Origin: Pontiellaceae bacterium B1224
GTDB lineage: Bacteria; Verrucomicrobiota; Kiritimatiellia; Kiritimatiellales; Pontiellaceae
Assembly (NCBI GenBank): GCA_029432815.1
Contig: JAROBA010000007.1
Coordinates: 79,635-143,634, forward strand
Length of the DNA: 64,000 nucleotides
Direction of reading: 5' to 3'
Position numbers and translations under genes: made by a program
Part shown: one piece after another, positions 9,436 to 18,128 of the stretch
Position numbering within the stretch: the stretch's first letter is position 1
How the letters are laid out: each line of letters opens with the position of its first letter
Notes under the pieces: model-generated
Databases searched by the model: none
What the model saw: the letters and a program-made list of their open reading frames with translations, nothing else
Told to the model about the DNA's origin: nothing

Positions 9436-9483
9436 TTCCAATGATTGGACGCCGAATGTACGGAATTTTTCCAAGGTCTGGAA
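9436..9483. repeat. Two TTCCA-N5-TGGAA palindromes in the hemB leader
   Basis: A one-mismatch copy at 9436-9450 lies immediately before the hemB Shine-Dalgarno. An exact copy, TTCCAAGGTCTGGAA, is at 9469-9483. The pair occupies most of the hemB-zupT gap and could sit in the hemB leader RNA or promoter. Confidence 0.8.
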
Positions 9484-9531
9484 GCAAAACCATGCGATAG
9501 AAAGCCTACTGGAAGTCGGCGGTATATAGGT

Positions 9532-10425
9532 TTATCGCATCAGCAGGAGGCTGAGGGCCATGACGATCATGCCGGCGACGAGGCCGAAGAGGGAGTCGTG
9601 GCCTTTGCCATAGGCGCGGCTGGTGGGCAGAAGCTCGTCGAGGCTGATGTAGACCATGATACCGGCCACGCCGCCGAAGAGGATGCCCATGACCTGGGGC
9701 GGGAGCACCCCGCCGTCGCCGCCGACAAAGAAGCGGAGAACCATGTAGGCAATAATGGCGCCGACCGGCTCGGCGAGGCCAGAGAGGAAGGAGTAGAAGA
9801 AGGCTTTTTTACGGTTGCCGGTGGCATAGAAAATCGGCACGGAAACGCTGATGCCTTCGGGAATGTTGTGCAGGGCAATGGCAATGGCGATCGGTATTCC
9901 AAGGCTTGGATCTTCGAGTGCGGCGAGGAAGGTGGCGAGGCCTTCGGGGAAGTTATGGATGGCAATGGCGAGTGCGGTGAACAGGCCCATGCGCATGAGC
10001 TTTGCATTATGTTTTGTGTGGCCCTCCTCCTCGGCGATGGTTTTCATTTTCAGTTCTTCCGAGGTCGGCATCGGCGCATCCGGATTGTGGAGCGGTGCGA
10101 TTTCAAATTCGGTGTGAATTTCGTGGGGGTTTTCGGCGTGGGGAATCAGGGCATCGATGATCCCGATCAGCGCCATGCCGCCGAAGAAGGAGGCAGCGTT
10201 AATCCAATGACCGAGCGGATCGCCATAGCACTCAACCAGCGAATCGACGCCTTTAATGAAAATTTCAACAAAGGAGACGTAGAGCATGACGCCAGCGGAA
10301 AAGCCGGTGGCGATGGAGAGGAAGCGGAAGTTGGTGCGTTTTGCCAAGAAGGCAATCGCGCTTCCAATGCCTGTGGCCATGCCGGCGAAAACCGTGAGGC
10401 CGAGTGCAAACCAAACGTTATTCAT
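9532..10425 (-). CDS. zupT: ZIP family divalent metal transporter (ZupT-like)
   Basis: 297 residues with about eight hydrophobic segments. It imports zinc or other divalent metals through the inner membrane. Both ZIP metal-site helices are visible, [10 protein letters not shown] and [13 protein letters not shown] histidine- and acid-rich loop between the early and late helices ([21 protein letters not shown]) probably binds metal. The gene lies upstream of hemB on the same strand; HemB here is a zinc enzyme, so co-expression would make sense, though the 100-base gap with palindromes leaves separate promoters possible. Confidence 0.9.
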   Translation of the reverse strand: MNNVWFALGLTVFAGMATGIGSAIAFLAKRTNFRFLSIATGFSAGVMLYVSFVEIFIKGVDSLVECYGDPLGHWINAASFFGGMALIGIIDALIPHAENPHEIHTEFEIAPLHNPDAPMPTSEELKMKTIAEEEGHTKHNAKLMRMGLFTALAIAIHNFPEGLATFLAALEDPSLGIPIAIAIALHNIPEGISVSVPIFYATGNRKKAFFYSFLSGLAEPVGAIIAYMVLRFFVGGDGGVLPPQVMGILFGGVAGIMVYISLDELLPTSRAYGKGHDSLFGLVAGMIVMALSLLLMR

Positions 10426-10460
10426 GGAGGAGGCCTTTTGTTACGGGTGCAAAGAGGTGC

Positions 10461-11009
10461 TTAGTCGTTTTCATAGTTTTCCAGAGCTTCGGTTTCAAGG
10501 CGTTCAGCCAGTGGCTGAAAGCGGGTGGTGAGTCGCATCTGCTCATCGGTCATTTTGGTTTGCATGTGTTTCTTAACGTAGCTGATCGACTCTTCAGCGG
10601 ATAATCCCATGATGTCGCGGATAATGCAGCAGGTCATAACCCCCGTTCGTCCAACGCCGGCATTGCAGTGCACTGCAATGTTCGCCCCGGCACGCAGATA
10701 GCCGGATACCTTGTCGACGACTTTTGAAAAAGCATGCAGTTCGGGGCTGGTGTAGTCGGCAATCGGGAAGCGAATCGGTTCTATGAGATTCTTTTTATAT
10801 ATTTCAATGACATTGCGTTTTGCCTTTTTGGCCAGCTCCGCGTCGGTGACCAGCATGACTGCAAAGGAGATCTTCCGTTTCTTGTAAATCTTCAGCAGGG
10901 CGTTGCCCGGATCATACGGTCCGAAGGGCATCGGGCTACAGTACAGTTTGCCTTTCACATCGAGCGGGATGCGAACGCAGGTGTCTTCTCTCGGGCCGAA
11001 CAAAAACAT
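10461..11009 (-). CDS. Dual-specificity/tyrosine phosphatase-like protein
   Basis: 182 residues. The HCNAGVGRTG loop matches the Cys-phosphatase P-loop HCx5R(T/S), and the upstream PIADYTSPE segment can supply the general-acid Asp. It should hydrolyse phosphotyrosine, phosphoserine or another phosphomonoester; the substrate is unknown. The start at the ATG at 11009 is set by TTGGAG six bases before it. That Shine-Dalgarno is the right arm of a one-mismatch TTCCA-N5-TGGAA palindrome at 11016-11030. It ends 35 bases before the ZIP gene start, so it likely shares a transcript with it. Confidence 0.88.
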   Translation of the reverse strand: MFLFGPREDTCVRIPLDVKGKLYCSPMPFGPYDPGNALLKIYKKRKISFAVMLVTDAELAKKAKRNVIEIYKKNLIEPIRFPIADYTSPELHAFSKVVDKVSGYLRAGANIAVHCNAGVGRTGVMTCCIIRDIMGLSAEESISYVKKHMQTKMTDEQMRLTTRFQPLAERLETEALENYEND

Positions 11010-11047
11010 GAAATTCTCCAATAACTGGAAAGAACGTAGTATAGATT

Positions 11048-11062
11048 TTCCAATGTCTGGAA
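11048..11062. repeat. TTCCA-N5-TGGAA palindrome upstream of phosphatase gene
   Basis: Exact copy, TTCCAATGTCTGGAA, between the DUF302 and phosphatase genes, with a one-mismatch copy (11016-11030) only 17 bases further on that overlaps the phosphatase ribosome site. Confidence 0.85.
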
Positions 11063-11074
11063 GAAAATACGCCT

Positions 11075-11458
11075 TTATTTAGCCTGTTCAATGATCGCGA
11101 TGGTGGCTTCTTCAACTTCCTCCGCCACCTTTATCAGCCCCGGAGCATCAGAGATGGCCGCGAGCATCGCTTTGGGTTTGATCATCCCGATTTTGGTTTG
11201 TCCATTTTCAGAATAGACCGAGATGCGGCAGGGCAGGGCCATATTCAAGCTCATGTCTGCTGTAAGAACGGCGAGCGCTTTGTGCGGGTTGCAGATTTCC
11301 AGCACCTTGCATTCGTTCGCCAGATCGACCCCTTTGTTTTTCATGGTCTGCTGGAGGTCATGAATGTACAGCACTCCGAATGCATTCGCTTTGCATGCAG
11401 CTTCCACGTCAGCAACGGCCTGTTCGACGGACTTGGCGGTTTCAACGATGTATTTCAT
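11075..11458 (-). CDS. DUF302 domain protein
   Basis: 127 residues. Matches the DUF302 pattern: YIVETAKSVEQAVADVEAA at the start, LYIHDLQQTMKNKG, then LEICNPHKALAVL and PCRISVYSENGQTKIG. The role of the family is not established; members often neighbour redox or metal genes. AGGAGA six bases ahead fixes the ATG at 11458. It is divergent from the Crp/Fnr regulator across a 98-base gap with two exact palindromes, and it is the first gene of the minus-strand run that continues into phosphatase, ZIP and hemB. Confidence 0.85.
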   Translation of the reverse strand: MKYIVETAKSVEQAVADVEAACKANAFGVLYIHDLQQTMKNKGVDLANECKVLEICNPHKALAVLTADMSLNMALPCRISVYSENGQTKIGMIKPKAMLAAISDAPGLIKVAEEVEEATIAIIEQAK

Positions 11459-11474
11459 TTGAAGTCTCCTGTGT

Positions 11475-11518
11475 TTCCAATGATTGGAAAATCGTAGTCC
11501 TTTTTCCAACTATTGGAA
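11475..11518. repeat. Pair of TTCCA-N5-TGGAA palindromes in a divergent promoter region
   Basis: Two exact copies, at 11475-11489 and 11504-11518, 29 bases apart centre to centre. They fill the gap between the divergent DUF302 and Crp/Fnr genes. The near three-turn spacing would place two dimers on the same DNA face. Confidence 0.85.
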
Positions 11519-11556
11519 ATTGAAAGTCGAAAGAATGACGTCCAAAGTTCATCGCT

Positions 11557-12207
11557 ATGAATATTACGACCCTGCTCAACAATACTTCCTTCTTCAAAGG
11601 CCTGTCCGAACAGCATCGCGAAGAGCTCTCCGCCATCAGCTCAGCGGAAAAGCTGAAGAAGCGCGAATATCTTTTCCACGAAGGGGAAAAGGGGAGCAAT
11701 ATGTTCCTCCTGCTCGATGGGAATATTCAGCTGCATAAAAACACGGAGGACGGCAGGGAGGTCGTGATTCGTGTGGTGAAACCCGGGGAAATTTTTGCCG
11801 AGGTGGTGCTGTTCGAAAAAGACCGATTCCCGGTTTCCGCCCGTGCCGTCACCAATGCGGAAGTGCTTCTTTTTCCAAAGGCTGGAATCGATCGTCTGCT
11901 CGGAGAGAAAAGTTTCCGGAACGACTTCATCGCTTTGCTGATGGCGAAGCAGCGCTATCTGACCGAGCGCATTCAGGAGCTGACCACCAAAGATGTGGAA
12001 TACCGCTTCTTCACGTTCCTGCGTGCCCAGTACGGAGAGAGGGATCTGATTCATACGCCGCTTTCCAAAAAGGACATCGCCGCGGCCATCGGCACCACGC
12101 CCGAAAGCCTGTCGCGTCTCATTCTGCGCCTGACCGAGGATGAGATCATCGAGTGGAAGGGTAAGGAAATCCGGATGCTTTCCAATCCCTGGAAGTGGCT
12201 GGAATAA
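11557..12207 (+). CDS. Crp/Fnr family transcriptional regulator
   Basis: 216 residues. The N-terminal cyclic-nucleotide-binding-type beta roll (HEGEKGSNMFLLLDG, then GEIFAEVVLFE) lacks the Arg used to bind cAMP, and there are no N-terminal cysteines for an FNR cluster, so it looks like an HcpR/DNR-type sensor. The C-terminal helix-turn-helix reads TTPESLSRLI: the E-x-x-S-R pattern matches FNR and predicts TTGA half-sites. Such a site occurs at 21329-21342 before the ferredoxin gene. Two exact dispersed palindromes lie inside this gene (11873 and 12180), the second encoding the C-terminal NPWKWLE. Confidence 0.9.
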   Translation: MNITTLLNNTSFFKGLSEQHREELSAISSAEKLKKREYLFHEGEKGSNMFLLLDGNIQLHKNTEDGREVVIRVVKPGEIFAEVVLFEKDRFPVSARAVTNAEVLLFPKAGIDRLLGEKSFRNDFIALLMAKQRYLTERIQELTTKDVEYRFFTFLRAQYGERDLIHTPLSKKDIAAAIGTTPESLSRLILRLTEDEIIEWKGKEIRMLSNPWKWLE

Positions 12208-12222
12208 AACGGGAGAGCGATC

Positions 12223-12804
12223 ATGACTGAATCAAAGGGAAAAAAGGCGTGGTATGTCCGACCATGGGCCATTGCCATCTGGGTCGTTATCGGACTGCTT
12301 GTATTTCTCGGTGTGGTGCCCATAGGCGGCTCGGATTCAAAAGATGGTTCTGCGCCCCTTTCGATGCACGCGGGGACTTTCGAAGCGAATAACAGCCTTA
12401 CAACGGGTTCGACGACATCAGGAACGGAGACTTCTTTTTTTTCAGCCCGGCACATTGCGGTGATGGTGAGAACCGATCATAAAGTTGCGCGCGGCGTCGG
12501 GCGAAGGATCGCGACGCGCCTCGAAGGCATCGACTTCATCGAGCAGGTCGACCTCCTGATGCCCGGGGAGGTTGTGGAACCGGGACAGTCTGCTCCGGAT
12601 TTCCTCGTGATGGTGGAGCTTCCATCTTTTTCTTCCCGCGGCTTGCTCGCAACTGGACGGAAGGTGAATGCCGAAGTCAAAGTAAGCTTCGGTCGCGAGC
12701 CGGTTCAATCGCATCATGTGTTGAGGGGATCAATACACGGCTCCTTTGGCTCAGGTGGCCATGAACAGCCGACTGGAGCACGAGAGTATGTCGCGGGGCT
12801 ATGA
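12223..12804 (+). CDS. N-terminal part of a frameshifted membrane-anchored protein
   Basis: 193 residues as read. One membrane anchor (about 14-33, AIAIWVVIGLLVFLGVV) precedes a linker and a beta-rich domain (HIAVMVRTDH, then DFLVMVELPSF). After about residue 168 the product turns low-complexity, while the +2 frame continues naturally. Removing one G from the GGGG run at 12725-12728 joins this part to the next frame as LRDQYTAPLAQVAMNS, giving one protein of 576 residues. Family not recognised. GGGAG precedes the ATG; the gene follows the Crp/Fnr gene by 15 bases. Confidence 0.6.
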   Translation: MTESKGKKAWYVRPWAIAIWVVIGLLVFLGVVPIGGSDSKDGSAPLSMHAGTFEANNSLTTGSTTSGTETSFFSARHIAVMVRTDHKVARGVGRRIATRLEGIDFIEQVDLLMPGEVVEPGQSAPDFLVMVELPSFSSRGLLATGRKVNAEVKVSFGREPVQSHHVLRGSIHGSFGSGGHEQPTGAREYVAGL

Positions 12805-13954
12805 AACCGCGTCTGTAAAATATCATCAGGTGATCGACGATATCTCGGAGCAAATCGGCGGTGCACTGGAAAAGAATTTAAGAGACTGGCGCGTAAAATA
12901 TGTGGAACTGGGCGAAATTCCCGCCGGTTTAATGCCTGTCTATGCTCTTCCCCCAAGAGAGCTGCCCCTGCCGGAGAACGGATCAATTGAGCTTGTGGTC
13001 AGTGGTAATGAACTGATGATGCGCAACCGCTCGGTGTGGACCATGGAGTCCGCTGCCCCCTTTGAAGAATTGGTGAGAATTCACGCTCGCCTATTGGAAG
13101 ACGGATGGCGGGTTGAGCCGAAAATTTTGGAACCAGGGAAGGGGGAGCATTTCTTTCGGGCCCATAAGGGCGCTCAGCTTTATGAGGGATTCGAGGAGCA
13201 GACCTTTCCCAGAACAGGCCGGGAGGACGAACCGGCACGGCTCGTTTTTCGCTATCTGGACCGGATGGAACGAGATCAGATTCTGCCCATCTTCGATGCG
13301 ATGATTGCCAACCCGGAGCTGCCGGTGGAAACCGGGCTTGGTTTTATGAATAATATGGATCGCGATCAGCGAACACGCTTGATCGAAACGTGGATGGACC
13401 GGGAAGCGCTGCCGTATCAAGCCCGCGTGGCCATCATTCGGGAGCTCGAACGCGTCGGGCGGAAAGACGAGGCCCTTGCTCGGCTGCAATCGCTTCATGC
13501 CGCAGCGCTGCTTTCAACCGGAGACCAAACAGACGAAGTGAAGGAATTGGGGCGTAAAATTACCGGCGACAAAAACTGGAAGCCAACCTTGCCGACAGAA
13601 GAGGAGTTTATTGCACTGGGTGCGCAATCCGTTGGAACCAATGCCACCATGGAAGTCGAAGTCGGGCTTAACGAACCTGCGGTCTTTCTCGCGCCAGCTG
13701 AGGACGACTCCGCATTTGCATTGCTTAGTCTGGAGATTGAACCTTCATCAATACCTGAAGGGCTCTATACATTTTCAATGTCCTATCGCAACGGTTCGGA
13801 ACTTAACTCAGCCGGTTCCAGCTCGAGTACAGCTCATTCGCTGGAACATCCGTGGAAAGGACAAATATCCCATGGCTTTAACGAAAACAACTTCCACGCG
13901 ACTGCTCTGGAAATCGGGACGAACCGGTTTCTCATCGCGCTGGAAATAAAATAA
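12746..13954 (+). CDS. C-terminal part of the same frameshifted protein
   Basis: The frame is open from 12725; the nominal start is a TTG at 12746 with no ribosome site, which supports it being a continuation rather than a gene. It contains a HESMSRGYETASVKYHQV helix, a central alpha/beta region with FRYLDRMERDQI, helical repeats, and a C-terminal beta-rich section ending SGTNRFLIALEIK-like. No family is recognised. The gene ends 20 bases from the convergent M48 protease stop. Confidence 0.6.
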   Translation: MAQVAMNSRLEHESMSRGYETASVKYHQVIDDISEQIGGALEKNLRDWRVKYVELGEIPAGLMPVYALPPRELPLPENGSIELVVSGNELMMRNRSVWTMESAAPFEELVRIHARLLEDGWRVEPKILEPGKGEHFFRAHKGAQLYEGFEEQTFPRTGREDEPARLVFRYLDRMERDQILPIFDAMIANPELPVETGLGFMNNMDRDQRTRLIETWMDREALPYQARVAIIRELERVGRKDEALARLQSLHAAALLSTGDQTDEVKELGRKITGDKNWKPTLPTEEEFIALGAQSVGTNATMEVEVGLNEPAVFLAPAEDDSAFALLSLEIEPSSIPEGLYTFSMSYRNGSELNSAGSSSSTAHSLEHPWKGQISHGFNENNFHATALEIGTNRFLIALEIK

Positions 13955-13974
13955 CGCTTATGTCGCTGACCGAA

Positions 13975-15243
13975 TCATGGTGAGCAGTCTTCCATCGAAG
14001 ACGATGGTGACTTTTTCTGCAAGCCGCGGACATTTTTGCGGTAACGCTCCTGAAAGGAACGGTACTCTGCACTGGGTTTGTATTCTTTGTTTAGATAATG
14101 GTTAAGGGCCGCGATCCGCTGTTCCATGGAGCGCGGAAGCCAGTGGCTGGCATCGCCCGGATCCTGGCTTACGGAAATACGGGTCTGAAGGCGCTGCAAA
14201 AGGCTGCACATGCCTTCGGGGTTGTAACCCGCCCGCATCGCGTAAAGAGCGCCCCATTGGTCGGCCTCCGATTCATATTGGTCTTTTCGGCCATGGATGG
14301 CCCGCTCATACATTTGATTGCTTAGCTCCTCGAGTTCCATCTCGGTCTCACTCACCCCGAATTCCTGCTCCAGCTCCATGAACGCCTTTTCGGCGGCAAA
14401 CTTGGGCTGGAGTATCTCAAATTCGGTGGCGGCATGGTTCCGGGTGACATGGGCAATTTCATGCCCGATCAGGCAGGCCAGTTCGCTCTCCGTTTCGATG
14501 ATCCCCAGCATGCCTTCGGAAATCATGATGGCTCCAATGGGAGTGGAGTTGGCAAATATGTTGTTGGATTTTACAACGTGAACGGAGATGGGCAGGTCAT
14601 AAAACTCCGTGCTTTCCATGACCAGCTGGGCGACGTTGTTCACATAGAGAACCATGGCTGTATCATCAGACAATCCGGGGGCCGCCATCCGTGCGCAAAT
14701 ATAGCTGGAGAGCGCTACCATTTCATCGTCGATCTGAAAGGAACCCGCCTTGGATGGGAGTTTGTGTTTCCGGGCAAACTTGTTGCGACTCCAGCGTCCT
14801 TCGTAGGTTTCGGAGAGAAAGCGGTTATAGGATGCGGGAACAATATAGCTGCAGACCGGGTTTTGCAGAACATCCTGATTGAGCCCCGCGTTTTTCATCT
14901 GCCTTTCGAAAAATCCTTTGGCCGCAGCGGTCACCATAATTTTCGACAGGTTTCTTTCGGGATTGTCCTGCGCCATGGCCCCATAGTCGATGGCATGGTC
15001 TGCGGCGTTGAAGGCATTTTTCGAAATCCATCCAATAGTATCCGTAGGGGTTTTTACCTTTTTCCACGGCTGCTCAGAGGCGAGCACAGAAACCTCGTCC
15101 CCGGAAGAGAGAACCTCGATGGCGGGGTAGAAGGCTCCGGGCCTGGTTCGCACGGAGACATTGCCGACCTGGATTATTTCAGCATAAACCGACCCCGAAA
15201 GGGCCAGCAGATAAACCGCGATAACTGCACCTGTTTTTTTCAC
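13975..15243 (-). CDS. Secreted M48-type zinc metalloprotease with SH3b domain
   Basis: 422 residues, GTG start with GGAGG seven bases ahead. A signal peptide (1-21, ending SVYA) is followed by a bacterial SH3 domain (about 24-80; VSVRTRPG, GWISKNAF) and an M48 catalytic domain. HEIAH at 261-265 gives two zinc ligands and the catalytic Glu; ESEAD at 324-328 supplies the third ligand region. It should act in the periplasm on cell-envelope proteins or peptides. It is the last gene of a four-gene minus-strand operon with the cyclase, Popeye-like protein and K+ channel, 14 bases after the cyclase stop. Confidence 0.9.
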   Translation of the reverse strand: MKKTGAVIAVYLLALSGSVYAEIIQVGNVSVRTRPGAFYPAIEVLSSGDEVSVLASEQPWKKVKTPTDTIGWISKNAFNAADHAIDYGAMAQDNPERNLSKIMVTAAAKGFFERQMKNAGLNQDVLQNPVCSYIVPASYNRFLSETYEGRWSRNKFARKHKLPSKAGSFQIDDEMVALSSYICARMAAPGLSDDTAMVLYVNNVAQLVMESTEFYDLPISVHVVKSNNIFANSTPIGAIMISEGMLGIIETESELACLIGHEIAHVTRNHAATEFEILQPKFAAEKAFMELEQEFGVSETEMELEELSNQMYERAIHGRKDQYESEADQWGALYAMRAGYNPEGMCSLLQRLQTRISVSQDPGDASHWLPRSMEQRIAALNHYLNKEYKPSAEYRSFQERYRKNVRGLQKKSPSSSMEDCSP

Positions 15244-15257
15244 AACGAACCTCCGTG

Positions 15258-17420
15258 TTATTTTGTATTAAAAGTAAAGACGCCTTGGTCATCCACGAGA
15301 TCGGGACTGTTCTGAAGGAGTAGGCATCGGTCGATATAGGCCTTGGCGGGAGCATCCTCCGGGTTCAGTTCCAGAACCGCATTGAACAATCCGGCGGCCT
15401 CTTCCCAGCGGCGCTCGCGATAGACCGCGATAGCCTCCTCAAACCGTTTCTCAATTGCAAGGGCCGCATCGGAAAGGGTGCCGACCCGGTCGAGAAGCGT
15501 AAATACCCGGATGGGTTTTCTTTTACCCTTAACCCGAATGCAGTCCAGCTCGCGGAATGCATACTCGTTTTTGACCTGCTCATACGTGTATTCACTCATG
15601 ATATTGGTGGTGCCGTACGCTTTGTTCACCCCTTCGAGTCGGGCCGCCAGATTCACCGTATCGCCGATGGCCGTGAAATCCATGCGCCGTGTGCTGCCCA
15701 GATTGCCCACGACAATGGGGCCGGTGCTGATGCCGATGCGGGTGCTGATTTTATCCCCCTCGGATGGGATCAGGTCGTTGACGCCCAACTCGCGGAAAGC
15801 AAGGATCACTTCGCAGGCCGACCGGGCATGCTCCGCCCGCGCAATGGGTGCGCCGAAAATGGCCATGACGCCGTCGCCGGTGTATTTATCGAGCATGCCT
15901 TTCTGATCCAAAACGATGGAAGTGACCGTTTCGAAATAGCGGTTCAGCACCTTAATCAGGGTGCGCGGAGACTTGTCCTCGGAAAAGGTGGTGAATCCCT
16001 GAAGATCGGTAAAAAGAACGGTTCCGGTGAGCTCGGTTCCTTCGAGATCCACGCGGTCCGGATTTTCCATCAGCAGGTTAATCACATCGTCATTGAGATA
16101 GCGGGAAAAGATCGAACGGATCTCGCGCTTTTTGCGACCCTCAACGAGCATCTTATACATGGACGAAAACGCGCTGGTGAAAACCACCGCAAAAATCGGG
16201 AACGTATAGTCGATGTCGATCTGATAGCGGGAAAAGGCCATAAAACCAACCCCCACGGAGAGGGCCACACAGGCGAGGGCCAACGCAATGGACGGGACGA
16301 GGGAGCGCGAAATGAAGACATAGGCGAGCAGCACCATGAGCACCAGCGTGATGGCCAGAAGCTGAATCCTAGAAAATTCGACGATGTTCCGTCCGTTCAG
16401 CAGATTGTTCAGCAGCGTGGCGTGAATTTCCCCGCCGGGAAAGGGGCTGTTTGAAGTGGAAAATGGTGTGGGCTTGAGGTCCAGCAGACCGCTTGCTGTG
16501 GCGCAAATGATGATGTGCTTGCCCTTTAATTCGGCGATAGGAATCGTGGGCGGCTGCCCCTCCATGAACCTGGTTGCATCGATGAAGAGATTGTAGAAGG
16601 AATAGTAGGGGAAGGTCCCGCTGATTCCGCCGCCCTCGCCATACCAATAGACCGGAAAGAAACCATTGTGATCGAGCTGAAAATGCCGGTTCTCGGTGAG
16701 CAACAGATTTCTTTTCGAGTCGTAGGAGACCACCCGGTCGTTTTCGGCCAGCAGGTAGGCGGCAAAGGAAAGCTGGGGCAGGTAGGAATCCCCCACATTG
16801 AAAATAAGGGGCATCCGCCGGCAAACTCCGTCCTCGTCGGTGTGAAAGTTCACGATCCCGATGGCGGCGGCGCTTTCTGACAGCGAAGGAATCAGGCGTT
16901 CGGAAGATCGGTATTCCAATAGGGGCATGCGGTCGGCATGATCAAATACCAAGGCCGCCGGGTGAGGCGCCTCCTGCCCGGTGCGAACAGCGTCGCTCAG
17001 GTTTTCACCGAGAACGGTGTGGCCGAAATCTTTCACACCCTTCACAAAGGCTTTTTCTGACTCCTCGCTGTTAATATCCAGCCGCGCCACCTCCGGCAAA
17101 GAAAACAACAGATCGAAACTCACACTTTTGGCCTCGGCCTGTGCAAAATAATCCAGAACGATGCCATAGAACTGCCTAGGCCAAGGCCAGGGGTAATTGA
17201 ATTTTTCGGAAAGGTTGCTTATCGAATAATCATCGATCGCCACAATGACCACGTCATCGTCGACGGCAATTTTCCCGGCACAATGGGTCCATCGGAAATC
17301 AGCGGCGGCATAGGAAAAGCGCTTGTACAGAGACGTCGTGGAAAATGCAAAAAGAGACAGCACCACGGCACTCCCAATCAGCACGGATGCGATGCACCTC
17401 GCCTTGTTTTCCTGAGCCAT
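15258..17420 (-). CDS. CHASE2-domain class III adenylate cyclase
   Basis: 720 residues. One N-terminal membrane helix (about 10-30), a periplasmic CHASE2 sensor (about 40-345), then membrane helices between about 350 and 420 and a catalytic domain (about 463-645), with a helical TPR-like tail. Catalytic residues are complete: metal Asp472 (LFTDLQGFT) and Asp516 (DKYTGDG), transition-state Asn590 and Arg594 (NLAARLE). Lys512 and Asp581 are the adenine-selecting pair, so cAMP is the predicted product. AAGGAG precedes the ATG. It sits 35 bases after the Popeye-like gene. Confidence 0.93.
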   Translation of the reverse strand: MAQENKARCIASVLIGSAVVLSLFAFSTTSLYKRFSYAAADFRWTHCAGKIAVDDDVVIVAIDDYSISNLSEKFNYPWPWPRQFYGIVLDYFAQAEAKSVSFDLLFSLPEVARLDINSEESEKAFVKGVKDFGHTVLGENLSDAVRTGQEAPHPAALVFDHADRMPLLEYRSSERLIPSLSESAAAIGIVNFHTDEDGVCRRMPLIFNVGDSYLPQLSFAAYLLAENDRVVSYDSKRNLLLTENRHFQLDHNGFFPVYWYGEGGGISGTFPYYSFYNLFIDATRFMEGQPPTIPIAELKGKHIIICATASGLLDLKPTPFSTSNSPFPGGEIHATLLNNLLNGRNIVEFSRIQLLAITLVLMVLLAYVFISRSLVPSIALALACVALSVGVGFMAFSRYQIDIDYTFPIFAVVFTSAFSSMYKMLVEGRKKREIRSIFSRYLNDDVINLLMENPDRVDLEGTELTGTVLFTDLQGFTTFSEDKSPRTLIKVLNRYFETVTSIVLDQKGMLDKYTGDGVMAIFGAPIARAEHARSACEVILAFRELGVNDLIPSEGDKISTRIGISTGPIVVGNLGSTRRMDFTAIGDTVNLAARLEGVNKAYGTTNIMSEYTYEQVKNEYAFRELDCIRVKGKRKPIRVFTLLDRVGTLSDAALAIEKRFEEAIAVYRERRWEEAAGLFNAVLELNPEDAPAKAYIDRCLLLQNSPDLVDDQGVFTFNTK

Positions 17421-17455
17421 GCAATTCTCCTTTGGGATCTCAGCGGATGCTGCGA

Positions 17456-18094
17456 TCAGATTTTCGCCGAAGCCAACTTAACCTTTGCCGACAGGTCCTT
17501 GCCCAAAATGTTCTGCAGTTTAATATATTGATTGGAATCCAGCTGCTTCAGGCAGTGCAGTTTTTCCTGCTCCCAGGACATATACTCAACCTTCCCGCCG
17601 GCCTTGATGTCTGCCGAAGCGGGTTCTCCGGTCAGAAAGCTCATTTCCGCAAAAAAACTGCCGCGTCCCAGCTGAGCAATTATTTTCCCATCCTTAATGA
17701 CATCAACCGTTCCGGTCAGGACCAGCGACAACGTATCCATCGGCTTCCCCTGCCGCACGAGAATTTCGTTTTCCGCTTCGCCGGCCTGCCCTGTGTTCCA
17801 GAAGTAGAGGAACTCTTTGTTCGTCATAACAGAAAAGACATTCTCATGCAGATCAACCAGTTCCGGGGGAAGGTCAACGGGACGGCGCTCCTTCAGGAGC
17901 AGGATAATGTTAACCGTGTTGATCAGAAGAAACAGGATATACCAAAATGCCGTATTCACGTTGCTCGTCACGAACGCATTGCCGAGCAGGCACAGTTGCG
18001 AAATCAACAGTATGCTGCGCAGCCGGAGCACGTCCTTGACCGCCAGCGCAACCAGGACGAGGAAAAATCCGATATTGATTAAAACCAGCGTCAT
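17456..18094 (-). CDS. Popeye-like membrane protein with cyclic-nucleotide-binding domain
   Basis: 212 residues: three membrane helices (about 3-20, 26-44, 50-68) and then a cyclic-nucleotide-binding fold (about 80-205). The layout, with the polar FLLINTVNIILLLKERRP junction and an NVFSVMTNKEFLYFW segment, resembles Popeye (POPDC) proteins. The phosphate cassette reads GSFFAEMSFLTGEPASA (145-161): Glu150 is kept but the Arg that normally contacts the cyclic phosphate is Ala159, as Popeye domains also lack the standard cassette. Ligand binding is therefore not assured. It lies between the K+ channel (34 bases) and the cyclase (35 bases). Confidence 0.75.
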   Translation of the reverse strand: MTLVLINIGFFLVLVALAVKDVLRLRSILLISQLCLLGNAFVTSNVNTAFWYILFLLINTVNIILLLKERRPVDLPPELVDLHENVFSVMTNKEFLYFWNTGQAGEAENEILVRQGKPMDTLSLVLTGTVDVIKDGKIIAQLGRGSFFAEMSFLTGEPASADIKAGGKVEYMSWEQEKLHCLKQLDSNQYIKLQNILGKDLSAKVKLASAKI

Positions 18095-18128
18095 TTAAAC
18101 CTGCTTATTGAATGGGGAGCTCGCAGTC

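Noticed and set aside
9445..10464. A 339-codon plus-strand frame
   Set aside because: Antisense to the ZIP transporter gene; Glu/Gly-rich with no domain.
11475..11518. The palindromes as the binding site of the adjacent Crp/Fnr regulator
   Set aside because: The recognition helix predicts TTGA half-sites, not TTCCA, and the palindrome is equally common inside unrelated genes.
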